Notes: generated from the letters alone by a model not told the origin. Shown: positions 27,634 through 37,822, counted from the first letter of the stretch. The stretch is DNA of 64,000 nucleotides from an uncultured Acetatifactor sp. (GCA_910578185.1 CAJTPN010000005.1:67729-131728); one strand, 5' to 3'. Numbers and translations: made by a program.

Positions 27634-28392
27634 TCAACCGCCTCCACATGCAAGTGCAATAAAATAAATCTGTTCCACCCCCGCCGCTTTCAGTGTTCTG
27701 GCCGCCTCGTCCACCGTACTTCCGGTGGTATAAATATCATCTATAAGTATTACCTTCTTTAATTTTACATCATTTTGCCCTATAATAAAAGCCTTTTTCA
27801 AATTATTTTGTCGTTCTTGTGGATTTTGATATTTTAAAGGAGAAGTATTCTTCTCCCGAAGTAAAAATCCCTTGCAAACCGGAACCTCCAGTCGGCTCCC
27901 AATGGCACTGGCAAGCAGTTCCGCCTGATTATATCCCCTGGCCGCTTTTCTTTTTCTGTGAAGTGGAATGGGTATCAGCACTTCAGGCTCCACCCTTCTG
28001 ACAAAATCTTCCAGGTACATCGCCGCCTGTTCCCCGAAAAAATCCGCATACTCCCTTCGTCCGCCATATTTAAAGCGATATATTGCCAGAGAAACGCTTT
28101 CGTAGGTATAGAGAGCCCTGCCCCTTACATAATCATGGTCCTTTCCTTCGCAGTCCCTGCAGTACTCCCCCTCCCCCATTAGCTTTTTCCCACATTTCAT
28201 ACACCAGGGAGGCGTCAACAGCTCAAGCTTTTCCATGCATGTCAGACAAATCTTCTCTCCAAACTGCGGCACAATCTTATCGCACACCGGACAGCGGCGT
28301 GGAAAGAGCATCTGCAAAAGACACTCATATACCTTATTCATTTTCCATTTTTTAGATTTTATTCTTGTTTTTGTTAAAATTTTTATTCCCAT
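27634..28392 (-). CDS. comFC: ComF-family phosphoribosyltransferase-like protein
   Basis: A 252-residue protein. A Cys4-type double zinc finger at the N-terminus (CPVCDK, CLTC, CMKCGKK, CRDC) leads to a PRTase-like domain with the PRPP loop VILIDDIYTTGST. Known relatives support single-stranded DNA uptake in natural competence. It starts 10 bp after the recD2 stop. The ATG at 28392 has an AGGAG only 2 nt away, so the ATG at 28341 is a real alternative. Confidence 0.88.
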   Translation of the reverse strand: MGIKILTKTRIKSKKWKMNKVYECLLQMLFPRRCPVCDKIVPQFGEKICLTCMEKLELLTPPWCMKCGKKLMGEGEYCRDCEGKDHDYVRGRALYTYESVSLAIYRFKYGGRREYADFFGEQAAMYLEDFVRRVEPEVLIPIPLHRKRKAARGYNQAELLASAIGSRLEVPVCKGFLLREKNTSPLKYQNPQERQNNLKKAFIIGQNDVKLKKVILIDDIYTTGSTVDEAARTLKAAGVEQIYFIALACGGG

Positions 28393-28401
28393 GGCTCCTC
28401 A

Positions 28402-30675
28402 TCAGGAACCTTCTCCGACTCTGATCCGATAAATTTCCCCTATTCTCTCCGCCAGCGCGGTATATCTGCGCCGCTCACTTACATTGTCAATCATGCCCCG
28501 AACCGTATCCGAGCTGCCCAGGATGGTGACGCAGTTCTTAGCCCTGGTGATTGCAGTATACAGCAGGTTTCGGTTAAACAGCATCTTCGGTCCGGTTAAC
28601 AGCGGCAAAAGCACCGCCGGATACTCGCTTCCCTGTGCCTTATGAATGGTTATCGCATAAGACAGCTCCAACTCCTCCAGCAGCGAAAAAGGATAGCTCA
28701 CCCGCCTGCTTTCATCATACTCCACCACCAGATTGGAGGCGCTTTCATTTATTTCCAGGATCTTCCCCATATCCCCGTTAAAAATGCCCATGCCCTTATC
28801 AATCGGAATCCCGTATTTACTGACCACTTCCCATTCCAGCTGATAATTGTTTTTGATTTGCATTACCTTATCACCCTCGCGAAACAGGGTATTTCCGCTG
28901 GTATGTTCTTTCTTTTTTCCATCCGCCGGGTTCAGATAACGCTGCAGGATACCGTTTAAAGTCTCACATCCCAGGCTTCCTTTACGCATTGGCGTCAGCA
29001 CTTGAATATCATAAGGGGTAGCCTGTACATACCTGGGCAGTTTATCCTGTATTAGCTGTATCATATGTTTATAAATGACATTGACGTCATTTCTTTCCAG
29101 CAAAAAGAAATCTTTTGATTTATTTTCTAACGCAATCTGCCGCCCGTTGTTGATTCGATGTGCGTTGACTACGATATCACTTTCTTCCGCCTGCCGAAAG
29201 ATCTTTTTTAGCTCCACCATGGGAAAACAACCGCTGCAGATCAAATCCCGCAGCACCTGTCCCGGCCCGACGCTTGGCAGCTGGTTCACATCTCCCACCA
29301 ACACAAGCCGTGTCCCCGGCGCTACCGCCTTGAGCAGGGACTGGAAAAGTTGAATGTCCACCATGGACATTTCGTCTATGATGACCACATCCGCCTCCAA
29401 CGGATTCTGTTCGTTTCTCTCAAAATTCACTCTGCGGGTATCTTCATCGGACAGCGCGCTGTTCAGCTCCAACAGGCGATGTATGGTCCGCGCTTCAAAT
29501 CCTGTGGCCTCCGTCATCCGTTTCGCCGCCCGTCCCGTGGGCGCCGCAAGGAAAATATCCAGTCCCTCCGCCTCAAAATACCGTATCATCATATTTATGG
29601 TAGTGGTTTTACCCGTACCGGGACCTCCTGACAAAAGGAACAAACCGTTCCGGATGCTTTCCGTAACTGCCTTAAACTGCAGTTCATCCAGCTCCATCTG
29701 CAAACTGTCCGCCAGTTTCTGAAGTCTACGGGCCACCTCCGCTTCCGCTCTTCCATTGGTTGCTTCCCCTTTTTGTTCCCCTGCATCATCCGCAGTGTAC
29801 ATAGGAATATTCAGCTCGTACAGCATTCTGGCACAATTTAGCTCCGCATAATAATAAGAAGCCGCAAATACTTTCTCTCCCTTTATGATCAGCTTCTTAT
29901 CCATCATCAGATTATCCAGTTGGGGACGGATCTGCCCTTTTGGCACTCCGAGCAGCGTCTCAGCCCGCTCCAGCAGGCTGTCCATGGGCAGGTAACAATT
30001 TCCTTCCCCGGTGGACTGCAGCAGAGAATAGTATATCCCGCTGCGGATCCGATAATCGGAATCCATGTGAATTCCGATCTTTGACGCCAGCTCATCCGCC
30101 ATCTTAAAACCGATTCCCGTGATATCCTCCGCCAGACGATAGGGATTCTCCTTCATGACATTATATAAACTCATACCATAAGTTTCATATATTTTTACCG
30201 ACAACGCATTTGATATTCCAAATTGCTGCAGATAAACCAGCGCGTCCCGCAGATCCTTTTTCTCCTCCATCTGGGCCGCAATCTCCCGTGCCTTGCGCTC
30301 ACTGATTCCTTTGATTTCCGCCAGCCGCTCCGGTTCTTCTTCGATGATTCGAAAGGTGTCGTCGCCAAACTTTTTCACGATCCTGGCGGCAAGGGCAGCT
30401 CCCACACCCTTGACTGCCCCGGAACCCAGATACCGTTCCATTCCCACGCTATCCTTGGGTATTACCACCTGATATGTACTCATCTTAAACTGAGCGCCAT
30501 AGACAGGGTGTTCCACAAACTCCCCACAGGCGGTAATATTCTCTCCCTGTGTCAACCCCTTGCACATTCCCACACAGGTGATCTCCTCTCCCCCTGATAT
30601 CAGGTTCATTACCGTATAACCGTTCTCACTGTTTTGGAAAACAATATGCTCCACATATCCGTTGACTTCTTCCAT
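28402..30675 (-). CDS. recD2: ATP-dependent DNA helicase RecD2
   Basis: A 757-residue SF1B helicase, 5' to 3'. An N-terminal OB-like and helix-hairpin-helix region (GSGAVKGVGAALAARIV, EIKGISERKAREIA) precedes the motor: Walker A GGPGTGKTTT, motif II VIIDEMSMVD, GDVNQLPSVGPG and the C-terminal TIHKAQGSEYP. Its length and lack of RecBC partners fit RecD2, which helps replication forks and repair in Firmicutes. The ATG at 30675 is supported by GGGGAG; a longer frame to 30765 runs into the terminator/promoter. Confidence 0.93.
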   Translation of the reverse strand: MEEVNGYVEHIVFQNSENGYTVMNLISGGEEITCVGMCKGLTQGENITACGEFVEHPVYGAQFKMSTYQVVIPKDSVGMERYLGSGAVKGVGAALAARIVKKFGDDTFRIIEEEPERLAEIKGISERKAREIAAQMEEKKDLRDALVYLQQFGISNALSVKIYETYGMSLYNVMKENPYRLAEDITGIGFKMADELASKIGIHMDSDYRIRSGIYYSLLQSTGEGNCYLPMDSLLERAETLLGVPKGQIRPQLDNLMMDKKLIIKGEKVFAASYYYAELNCARMLYELNIPMYTADDAGEQKGEATNGRAEAEVARRLQKLADSLQMELDELQFKAVTESIRNGLFLLSGGPGTGKTTTINMMIRYFEAEGLDIFLAAPTGRAAKRMTEATGFEARTIHRLLELNSALSDEDTRRVNFERNEQNPLEADVVIIDEMSMVDIQLFQSLLKAVAPGTRLVLVGDVNQLPSVGPGQVLRDLICSGCFPMVELKKIFRQAEESDIVVNAHRINNGRQIALENKSKDFFLLERNDVNVIYKHMIQLIQDKLPRYVQATPYDIQVLTPMRKGSLGCETLNGILQRYLNPADGKKKEHTSGNTLFREGDKVMQIKNNYQLEWEVVSKYGIPIDKGMGIFNGDMGKILEINESASNLVVEYDESRRVSYPFSLLEELELSYAITIHKAQGSEYPAVLLPLLTGPKMLFNRNLLYTAITRAKNCVTILGSSDTVRGMIDNVSERRRYTALAERIGEIYRIRVGEGS

Positions 30676-30739
30676 TCGGTCTCCCCACCGCTTACTCCGC
30701 ACTGTCGGGAAATCTCCCCCTCCCGGCAGCATTATTTTT

Positions 30740-30748
30740 ATTATAGCA
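30740..30748 (-). promoter_or_regulatory. probable extended -10 promoter of recD2 gene row
   Basis: On the minus strand TGCTATAAT gives a perfect -10 with the TG extension; no good -35 is seen. It overlaps the T-run of the preceding terminator. It lies about 65 bp before the recD2 start. Confidence 0.4.
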
Positions 30749-30780
30749 GAAAAAGGCTGCTTCACTATTTGAGCAGCCTT
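30748..30780 (-). terminator. terminator of the mbl-flagellar rod operon
   Basis: A perfect 9-bp stem, AAGGCTGCT (30753-30761) with AGCAGCCTT (30772-30780), is followed on the minus strand by five T. Confidence 0.82.
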
Positions 30781-30854
30781 ATTTTAAACAATCTTCTATC
30801 TCTTTGTCATATGTATTATCCGTAACAGTACCACGACTTATCCAAACCGTTACA

Positions 30855-31265
30855 TTAATCCATCACAGCGGATACAATATGCTCTCTTCCGGCTTTCGGA
30901 TCCGCCACATCCGAAATTCCATAATTGCGTTTCATCTGTTCATAGAGCATTTGCGCCAGCCCCAGACCGCTTCCGCTGGCAGTCTCTTCCGCCATGCTTT
31001 GAACCATCTGATCCTTATAATAATCCATCAGATTTCCCGTATAATTAGATGTATTCTCGTTATTGGGAACGGTCTTCAACATTGCCTTATACATCTGCTC
31101 TATAAAATAAGCTTCAAACTGCCTGCACGCATCCATTAACTCCCCGCTGTCCACCTTGGAATAGTCTGCGCCCTCCAGTTTGTCTTGAAGCTTTGAAGCA
31201 GTCTGATTGGCGGCAGTGGAATACATATCGCTGTACATGGAAGCCACATTGCTGATATCCATCAT
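30855..31265 (-). CDS. FlgJ N-terminal-type rod assembly protein
   Basis: A 136-residue protein matching only the rod-binding half of FlgJ: ACRQFEAYFIEQMYKAML, YKDQMVQSMAEE and GLGLAQMLYEQMKRN. It lacks the C-terminal muramidase domain found in proteobacterial FlgJ, which is normal for Firmicutes. It caps growing flagellar rods. GGGAGG precedes the start; a second ATG directly follows the first. Confidence 0.88.
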   Translation of the reverse strand: MMDISNVASMYSDMYSTAANQTASKLQDKLEGADYSKVDSGELMDACRQFEAYFIEQMYKAMLKTVPNNENTSNYTGNLMDYYKDQMVQSMAEETASGSGLGLAQMLYEQMKRNYGISDVADPKAGREHIVSAVMD

Positions 31266-31288
31266 ATTACCTCCCTGTTTCCATCCCT

Positions 31289-32104
31289 TTATCTCTTCAG
31301 ATTGTTGGCCTGCTGAAGCATTTCATCTGATGTGGTTATCGCCTTGGAATTCAGTTCATATGCGCGCTGCGCCACAATCATGTTCACCATCTCATCCACC
31401 ACCTGCACATTGGAGCCTTCCAGATATTTCTGATGAATCTTGCTCTTTTGTACATTATTATTAGTAGCCTCATTGATGGCCTGGCCGCTGGCATCAGATA
31501 CTGCATACAGCGTATCCTCCAATCTTTCCAAGCCATTGGGATTGTTAAACTGGAATATACCAATGCTGATGCCTATGGGCTGGGGTTTATTATCCGCATC
31601 CGGGTAGCAGAGACGCCCGTCCTTATCCACGGTGATATCCGTAAGTATGTAGTCTCGATTTAAAATGATCGGTTGGCCATTACTGTTCAAGACGGGAAGA
31701 CCATCTGTAGTGGCAAGCATATTTCCGTTATTTGCCAATGCAAACTGAAAATTACCGTTACGGGTATAGTAAGTATTATTATCGGCTCCTCTGACCGCAA
31801 AGAAGCCCTTACCCTCTATCATAAAGTCGGTCTCGCTCTCTGAAGCCACCGGCGTACCCTGTTTAAATATAGTGGAAATAGCAGAATTCCGAACGCCCAA
31901 TCCAACCTGCGCCCCCACCGGTTTCTCCTCACCATTGGCCGAGGTAGTCCTGCTCTGTAATGTCTGATACAAAAGAGTCTTAAATTCATTTACCTGTGTC
32001 TTGTACCCCTGTGTATTTACATTGGATAAATTGTTTGCAATCGTGTCAAGATTTGTCTGCTGCGCAATCATGCCGGTTGCCGCTGTCCATAAACTGCGTA
32101 CCAT
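31289..32104 (-). CDS. flhP: flagellar rod/hook-basal body protein, FlhP (FlgG-like)
   Basis: A 271-residue rod protein. The N-terminal rod motif (NLDTIANNLSNVNTQGYK) and the C-terminal helix (EMVNMIVAQRAYELNSKAI) frame a central beta domain, the standard FlgF/FlgG layout. A ribosome site AAGGAAAAGGA supports 32104. Order mbl-flhO-flhP matches Bacillus, so it is named flhP. It forms part of the drive shaft through the wall. Confidence 0.88.
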   Translation of the reverse strand: MVRSLWTAATGMIAQQTNLDTIANNLSNVNTQGYKTQVNEFKTLLYQTLQSRTTSANGEEKPVGAQVGLGVRNSAISTIFKQGTPVASESETDFMIEGKGFFAVRGADNNTYYTRNGNFQFALANNGNMLATTDGLPVLNSNGQPIILNRDYILTDITVDKDGRLCYPDADNKPQPIGISIGIFQFNNPNGLERLEDTLYAVSDASGQAINEATNNNVQKSKIHQKYLEGSNVQVVDEMVNMIVAQRAYELNSKAITTSDEMLQQANNLKR

Positions 32105-32196
32105 AATTCCTTTTCCTTTCTTTCCCCGCACATGCCGGTTTTCATTCCGTCTCCGGTTATATTACCGCCAAAATCTATTTTAAAAAGTCTTTATTC

Positions 32197-32976
32197 CTAT
32201 CCCAGCCTGCCAATCTGTGTCACCGCCGTCTCCAGCGTAGTGTCATAAGTCTGAATAATCTTCTGATTGGTCTCGTAAGCACGGGTGATATTAATCATAT
32301 TTACCATTTCGGAAACCACCTGCACATTGGACATTTCAAGATATCCTGATTTGATTTCCGCAGCCCCCGGCCTTGTGACGGCTCCTTCCACCGGTCTGTA
32401 ATACGTCTCCCCATATTTCTCCAGGTAGTCATAGTCTTCAAAATCAGTCACCTGAATCCTGGCCACGGTTGCATTGTTCTGAGTGATGGTGCCATCGTCG
32501 GCAATTTTCGTATCCAGCAGAGGATTCAACCGAATATGACGGTTTTGCGTATCCAGAACAAAGTCGCCGTCCTCCGTCCTCAGATATCCGTTCTTGTCCA
32601 GAGTAAACTGTCCCGCACGTGTATACATGGTAGACGTCTGTCCCGCCTTATTTGTGAATTCAACGGCAAAAAAGCCCTGGCCTGCCAATGCCAAATCATA
32701 GGTGTTGCCGGTAACGCGGAAAGATCCCTGGGTATAATCCGTATAATTTTCTCCGATCTTCACTCCCGGGTTATTGCTGCCCACACGCTGAATCAGCCTT
32801 GAACCTATTGAAGCATCTCTGATCTTCAATGTGAGCACATCATGAAATGCCTCGCTGGTAGAACCTTCCTTTTTATAACCTACGGTTGACGCATTTGCCA
32901 GATTGTTAGTCAGGATATCCATCCTGTTCTGCTCATTCATCATCCCCGTATAAGCAATGTACAAACCTTTTAACAT
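32197..32976 (-). CDS. flhO: flagellar rod/hook-basal body protein, FlhO (FlgF/FlgG-like)
   Basis: A 259-residue rod protein with NRMDILTNNLANASTVGYKK at the N-terminus and EMVNMINITRAYETNQKII near the C-terminus. It resembles its neighbour FlhP over the whole length, so the two are paralogues. It lies 37 bp from mbl. A 92-bp gap separates it from flhP. Confidence 0.88.
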   Translation of the reverse strand: MLKGLYIAYTGMMNEQNRMDILTNNLANASTVGYKKEGSTSEAFHDVLTLKIRDASIGSRLIQRVGSNNPGVKIGENYTDYTQGSFRVTGNTYDLALAGQGFFAVEFTNKAGQTSTMYTRAGQFTLDKNGYLRTEDGDFVLDTQNRHIRLNPLLDTKIADDGTITQNNATVARIQVTDFEDYDYLEKYGETYYRPVEGAVTRPGAAEIKSGYLEMSNVQVVSEMVNMINITRAYETNQKIIQTYDTTLETAVTQIGRLG

Positions 32977-33012
32977 TTAAACGCCTCCTCTGCTGCCCCC
33001 ATACAAAATCCG

Positions 33013-34005
33013 TTAATTCTCGTTGTAACCGGACAGGAACTCCACATACTTACCGGTTCCCACCGCCACTGCCGTCATGGGATCCTCGGCGGTCATGGTA
33101 TTGATTCCCGTCTTTGCTGAAATCAATTCTTCCAGTCCCCTCAGAAGGCTGCCGCCCCCTGTCAGGACGATTCCTCTGTCCGCTATATCTGCTGCAAGCT
33201 CTGGCGGCGTCTTCTCCAAAACACTGTGAATCGTCTCCACCACCTGCGCTGTGATTTCATGAAGTGCTTCCTCCGTCTCCTCGGAAGAAACCTTCACCGT
33301 CTTGGGCAATCCTGTCACCAGGTTGCGCCCCCGCACATCCATATAATCCGTCTCCGGCCTCTTATACGCCGTACCGATCTTTATTTTCAAATCCTCGGCT
33401 GTTCTCTCACCGATTAAAAGATTATGCTTCTTCCGCATATACCGCACGATGGCTTCGTCAAAATCATCCCCAGCCACTTTGATAGAAGCGCTGACCACCG
33501 TACCTCCCAAGGAAATCACCGCAATGTCCGAAGTGCCTCCGCCGATATCCACAATCATATTGCCACAGGGCTTGGAGATATCGATTCCCGCACCGATTGC
33601 CGCCGCAATGGGTTCCTCAATAATCGCCACATCACGGGCGCCTGCCTGGTAAGTGGCATCCTCCACAGCCTTCTTCTCTACTTCCGTCACACCGCTTGGC
33701 ACACACACCGCAATCCGTGGCTTCCTGAAAGTCCTTCTGCCCAACGCCTTCTGGATAAAGTACTTCATCATCTTCTCCGTGACAGTATAATCGGAAATAA
33801 CGCCCTGGCGCAGCGGTCTGACCGCTACAATATTTCCCGGCGTCCTTCCCAACATCAGGCGTGCGTCTTCTCCAATCGCCTTAATTTTATTAGTGTCTCT
33901 ATCAAATGCCACAACGGAAGGCTCCTTTAATACAACACCTTTCCCTCTGATATATACTAAAATGCTGGCTGTGCCCAAATCAATCCCGATATCCGTACAC
34001 TGCAT
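33013..34005 (-). CDS. mbl: MreB/Mbl-type cell-shape actin homologue
   Basis: A 330-residue actin-fold ATPase that forms membrane-associated filaments and guides wall synthesis. Seen are the phosphate-1 loop GIDLGTASILVYI, phosphate-2 IVDIGGGTSDIAVISLGG, and adenosine region LTGGGSLLRGLEE. Placement ahead of flhO/flhP points to Mbl rather than the mreBCD copy. AAAGGGG precedes 34005. A perfect -10 TATAAT on this strand lies at 34069-34074 but without a convincing -35. Confidence 0.9.
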   Translation of the reverse strand: MQCTDIGIDLGTASILVYIRGKGVVLKEPSVVAFDRDTNKIKAIGEDARLMLGRTPGNIVAVRPLRQGVISDYTVTEKMMKYFIQKALGRRTFRKPRIAVCVPSGVTEVEKKAVEDATYQAGARDVAIIEEPIAAAIGAGIDISKPCGNMIVDIGGGTSDIAVISLGGTVVSASIKVAGDDFDEAIVRYMRKKHNLLIGERTAEDLKIKIGTAYKRPETDYMDVRGRNLVTGLPKTVKVSSEETEEALHEITAQVVETIHSVLEKTPPELAADIADRGIVLTGGGSLLRGLEELISAKTGINTMTAEDPMTAVAVGTGKYVEFLSGYNEN

Positions 34006-34290
34006 ATTATAAACCCCTTTCCAATGGATTTCTTTCTTCTTAAACCAATACAAAGTCATACGCTTTATATTATAACCGAAAACAATCCATTTTCATAGAG
34101 GGTTTATAAAAATTTTACGAAAATGATGGAATTATGGCAAATATACCCTTTTACCTGTTCCTTCTCTCAAGGCGCTCTTGATTACAGGCTCACAGTTCCG
34201 GTAATATCTTTGGGGTGTATACTCATTCAGTCTATTGAATTTGATTGATTCATGGTGTACTTGAAGGGCGCGCACCCTGCATACTGAACA

Positions 34291-34800
34291 CTAACATATT
34301 TCTTGGATATTTGAAGGAATAGACTTAGGCGGCTGCTCCTTGCAATACATAATGTTATCGACTCCTTCGTTTTGGATTGCATACCACCCGGGCTCAAGCG
34401 ACATCTCAAAAACCTTTTCCATCTCCAATTCCGGATAGGCAAGACATTGAATCAACTCGCTCGCTGTAACCGCTAACAATTTGCCCGCAGGAAGATGCAG
34501 CCACTTGCATGGGGCTGTAATTTCGGCGCTTTTTGTAATCTCACATTCCTTATCAACACACTCTAAAAGCCAGACAATCATTTTTCCCTGTCCACAAAAT
34601 TCCCGGATTGATTCTGTTTCCCGTTGCCTTACGATGTTCCAGTCCTCATCTGGAAAATCAAAAATCAATTCGGATTTCCCAGATGAGTCAAGTAAAATAT
34701 CCATCGCATATAACAGATCGGCATCACTCAACTCTGACAGATAACTTTCATCTATAAAAACCAATCCATCCAACATATCACAATTCAATGTATATTTCAT
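34291..34800 (-). CDS. hypothetical protein, immunity-protein-like
   Basis: A 169-residue acidic soluble protein with no signal or membrane helix. GAGGAA before the ATG supports expression. Size, acidity and a late Trp-Tyr segment (SLEPGWYAIQNEGVDNIMY) resemble polymorphic-toxin immunity proteins, but no toxin gene is next to it, so this is only a suggestion. It stands alone between mbl and uvrA. Confidence 0.55.
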   Translation of the reverse strand: MKYTLNCDMLDGLVFIDESYLSELSDADLLYAMDILLDSSGKSELIFDFPDEDWNIVRQRETESIREFCGQGKMIVWLLECVDKECEITKSAEITAPCKWLHLPAGKLLAVTASELIQCLAYPELEMEKVFEMSLEPGWYAIQNEGVDNIMYCKEQPPKSIPSNIQEIC

Positions 34801-34927
34801 GTACTATTCCTCTTTTCGTCAACTGTAAAGAAGTTTTATACTGGTTAAATATTTACTCAGCACTATTTTAAATCAGCGCAAGCGAGAATTGGGATGTATA
34901 TTTTATCGGCAGAAATATTTGATTTCT

Positions 34928-37804
34928 TTAGTTTCCTTTCAAATTTTCATCCCGCTCCAGCATCTTTTTCACATACTGCCCCGTATAAGATTCTTCGTTC
35001 TTTGCAATTTGCTCCGGCGTTCCTTTGGCGATCACAGTTCCGCCCCGATCTCCCCCTTCGGGCCCCATGTCTATAATATAGTCCGCCGTCTTAATCACGT
35101 CCAGATTATGCTCAATGACCACCACTGTATTGCCGCCGACTGTAAGCCGGTGCAGAATCTCCACCAACTTGTGTACATCTGCAAAATGGAGTCCTGTGGT
35201 GGGCTCGTCCAGAATATAAATTGTCTTGCCTGTACTGCGCCTGGACAGCTCCGTGGCAAGCTTAATACGCTGTGCTTCCCCTCCGGAAAGAGTGGTGGAA
35301 GGCTGTCCAAGCTTAACATAGGAAAGTCCCACATCGTAAAGCGTCTCAATCTTGCGGCGTATGGAAGGGAGGTTTTCAAAGAAGGGCATAGCCTCCTCCA
35401 CAGTCATATCCAGCACGTCGAAAATACTCTTTCCTTTGTATTTTACGTCCAAGGTCTCCCTGTTATAGCGCTTTCCCCCGCAAACCTCACAGGGCACGTA
35501 CACATCAGGCAGGAAATGCATCTCTATCTTAATGATACCGTCTCCCCCGCAGGCCTCGCAGCGACCGCCCTTCACATTAAAGCTGAATCTGCCCTTGCCG
35601 TAACCCTTTGCCTTCGCGTCCGCGGTGGATGCAAAGAGATCCCGTATCTGGTCAAACACACCCGTATAGGTTGCCGGATTGGAACGGGGCGTACGTCCAA
35701 TGGGAGATTGATCAATGGCAATCACTTTATCCAGCTGGTCAACGCCAAGAATCTCCTTATGCTTTCCGGGAATACATCTGGCACGGTTTAGGTTTCTGGC
35801 CAGATGCTTATACAAAATCTCGTTTACCAGGGAGCTTTTCCCCGAGCCCGACACGCCTGTCACACACGTCATAATTCCCAAGGGAATTTCCACGGTTACA
35901 TTCTTCAGATTATTTTCCTTTGCCCCCACAATCTTGAGCCATCCGGCAGGCTTTCTCCTCTCCTCCGGCACAGGGATTTTCAGTTCTCCGCTTAAATACT
36001 TTCCCGTAATGGACTCGGGCACCTTCATAATCTCCTCCGCCGTACCGCAGGCGATCACTTCACCGCCGTGAGAACCTGCGCCCGGCCCGATATCCACCAC
36101 ATAATCCGCCGCCAGCATGGTATCCTCGTCATGCTCTACCACAATCAGGGTATTTCCCAAATCCCTGAGACTCTTTAATGTGTTCAGCAATTTGTCGTTA
36201 TCCCTCTGGTGCAGGCCGATACTGGGCTCGTCAAGAATATAGCAGACTCCCACCAGCCCGGAACCGATCTGCGTGGCAAGCCGGATGCGCTGGGCCTCCC
36301 CTCCCGACAGCGTTCCCGTCGCCCTGGAAAGGGAAAGATATTCCAGCCCCACATCCACCAGGAATCCAACCCTTGCGCGAATCTCCTTCAAAATTCTCTC
36401 TCCGATAAGCTGCTGCTGGCTGGTAAGCTGCATCCCCTCCAGAAAGCCCTGCAAATCCCGAATGGAAATTGCCGTGATCTCATAAATGTTCTTATCGCAG
36501 ACCGTCACGGCCAGAGATTCCCTCTTTAGACGCATTCCCTTGCATTCCTTGCAGGGCGTGATCCGCATAAACGACTCATACTCCTGCTTCATAATTTCGG
36601 AAAAGGTCTCCTTATACTTCCTCTCCACATTGCGGACCAATCCCTCAAAAGCAACCGGATATACCCCTGATCCCCTCTGTCCCTGATAGTGAACCTCAAC
36701 CTCTCTGCCCCTCGTTCCTTGAAGCAGTACGTCTTTCACATGTTCCGGATAATCCTCAAAGGGCGTATCCAGGTCAAAATTGTACTCCTTGCACAGCGCC
36801 TGCAACACGGCGTTGGTAAAACTGGATTTATCCCCACAGGACTGCCAGCCTGTGACGGCAATCGCCCCCTCCTTGATACTTAAGCTTTTGTCGGGGATCA
36901 TCAAGTCCTCATCAAATTCCATCTTATACCCCAGTCCAAGGCATTCCGGACAGGCGCCAAAGGGGTTGTTAAATGAAAAGCTTCTGGGCTCGATCTCACT
37001 GATGCCGATACCGCAATCTGGGCAGGAAAAACTCTGGCTAAACGTCATGGGTTCTCCCCCAATCACGTCCACCACCAAAAGCCCTTCCGCCAACTCCAGT
37101 ACATTCTCAATGGAGTCCGCCAGACGACGCTCTATTCCCGCCTTCACCACCAGACGGTCCACCACAATATCTATATTATGCTTAATATTTTTCTCCAGGG
37201 AAATCTCCTCGGTCAGTTCGTACAGATTACCGTCTATCCGCACCCGCACGTACCCGCTTCTCTTGGCGCGCTCCAATACTTTGGCATGCTCCCCCTTGCG
37301 ACCACGCACCACCGGCGCCAGAAGCTGTAACCTGGTACCTTCGGGCACCTCCATAATCTGATCCACCATCTGATCCACCGTCTGCTTTGCAATTTCCCTG
37401 CCGCAGTTGGGGCAATGGGGAATTCCGATCCTGGCGTAGAGCAGACGAAAATAATCATAAATTTCCGTCACGGTTCCCACCGTGGAACGAGGATTTCTGT
37501 TGGTAGACTTCTGATCAATGGAAATTGCCGGGGAAAGGCCCTCAATCCGCTCCACATTTGGTTTCTCCATCTGTCCCAGAAACTGTCTGGCATAGGAGGA
37601 CAGGGATTCCATATAACGCCTCTGCCCCTCTGCATATATAGTCTCAAAAGCAAGGGACGACTTTCCGGAACCTGACATGCCTGTCAGTACTACCAGCTCA
37701 TTTCTGGGAATATCCACATCCAGATTCTTCAGATTATTTTCGTTAGCCCCCCGTATCTTAATGTATTCTCTGGGACGCATCTTTTTGATCTCTTCCATCT
37801 CCAT
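34928..37804 (-). CDS. uvrA: excinuclease ABC subunit UvrA
   Basis: A 958-residue damage sensor of nucleotide excision repair with two ABC ATPase halves. Walker A motifs are GMSGSGKSSLAFE and GVSGSGKSSLVNE; both ABC signatures (LSGGEAQRI) are present. Zinc modules (CPDC/CPEC and CEACGGDG/CEVCGG) are intact. It follows uvrB by 18 bp in the same transcript. The start is at either of two close ATG codons; the first is used. Confidence 0.97.
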   Translation of the reverse strand: MEMEEIKKMRPREYIKIRGANENNLKNLDVDIPRNELVVLTGMSGSGKSSLAFETIYAEGQRRYMESLSSYARQFLGQMEKPNVERIEGLSPAISIDQKSTNRNPRSTVGTVTEIYDYFRLLYARIGIPHCPNCGREIAKQTVDQMVDQIMEVPEGTRLQLLAPVVRGRKGEHAKVLERAKRSGYVRVRIDGNLYELTEEISLEKNIKHNIDIVVDRLVVKAGIERRLADSIENVLELAEGLLVVDVIGGEPMTFSQSFSCPDCGIGISEIEPRSFSFNNPFGACPECLGLGYKMEFDEDLMIPDKSLSIKEGAIAVTGWQSCGDKSSFTNAVLQALCKEYNFDLDTPFEDYPEHVKDVLLQGTRGREVEVHYQGQRGSGVYPVAFEGLVRNVERKYKETFSEIMKQEYESFMRITPCKECKGMRLKRESLAVTVCDKNIYEITAISIRDLQGFLEGMQLTSQQQLIGERILKEIRARVGFLVDVGLEYLSLSRATGTLSGGEAQRIRLATQIGSGLVGVCYILDEPSIGLHQRDNDKLLNTLKSLRDLGNTLIVVEHDEDTMLAADYVVDIGPGAGSHGGEVIACGTAEEIMKVPESITGKYLSGELKIPVPEERRKPAGWLKIVGAKENNLKNVTVEIPLGIMTCVTGVSGSGKSSLVNEILYKHLARNLNRARCIPGKHKEILGVDQLDKVIAIDQSPIGRTPRSNPATYTGVFDQIRDLFASTADAKAKGYGKGRFSFNVKGGRCEACGGDGIIKIEMHFLPDVYVPCEVCGGKRYNRETLDVKYKGKSIFDVLDMTVEEAMPFFENLPSIRRKIETLYDVGLSYVKLGQPSTTLSGGEAQRIKLATELSRRSTGKTIYILDEPTTGLHFADVHKLVEILHRLTVGGNTVVVIEHNLDVIKTADYIIDMGPEGGDRGGTVIAKGTPEQIAKNEESYTGQYVKKMLERDENLKGN

Positions 37805-37822
37805 CCTACTCCGTTCCTTACT

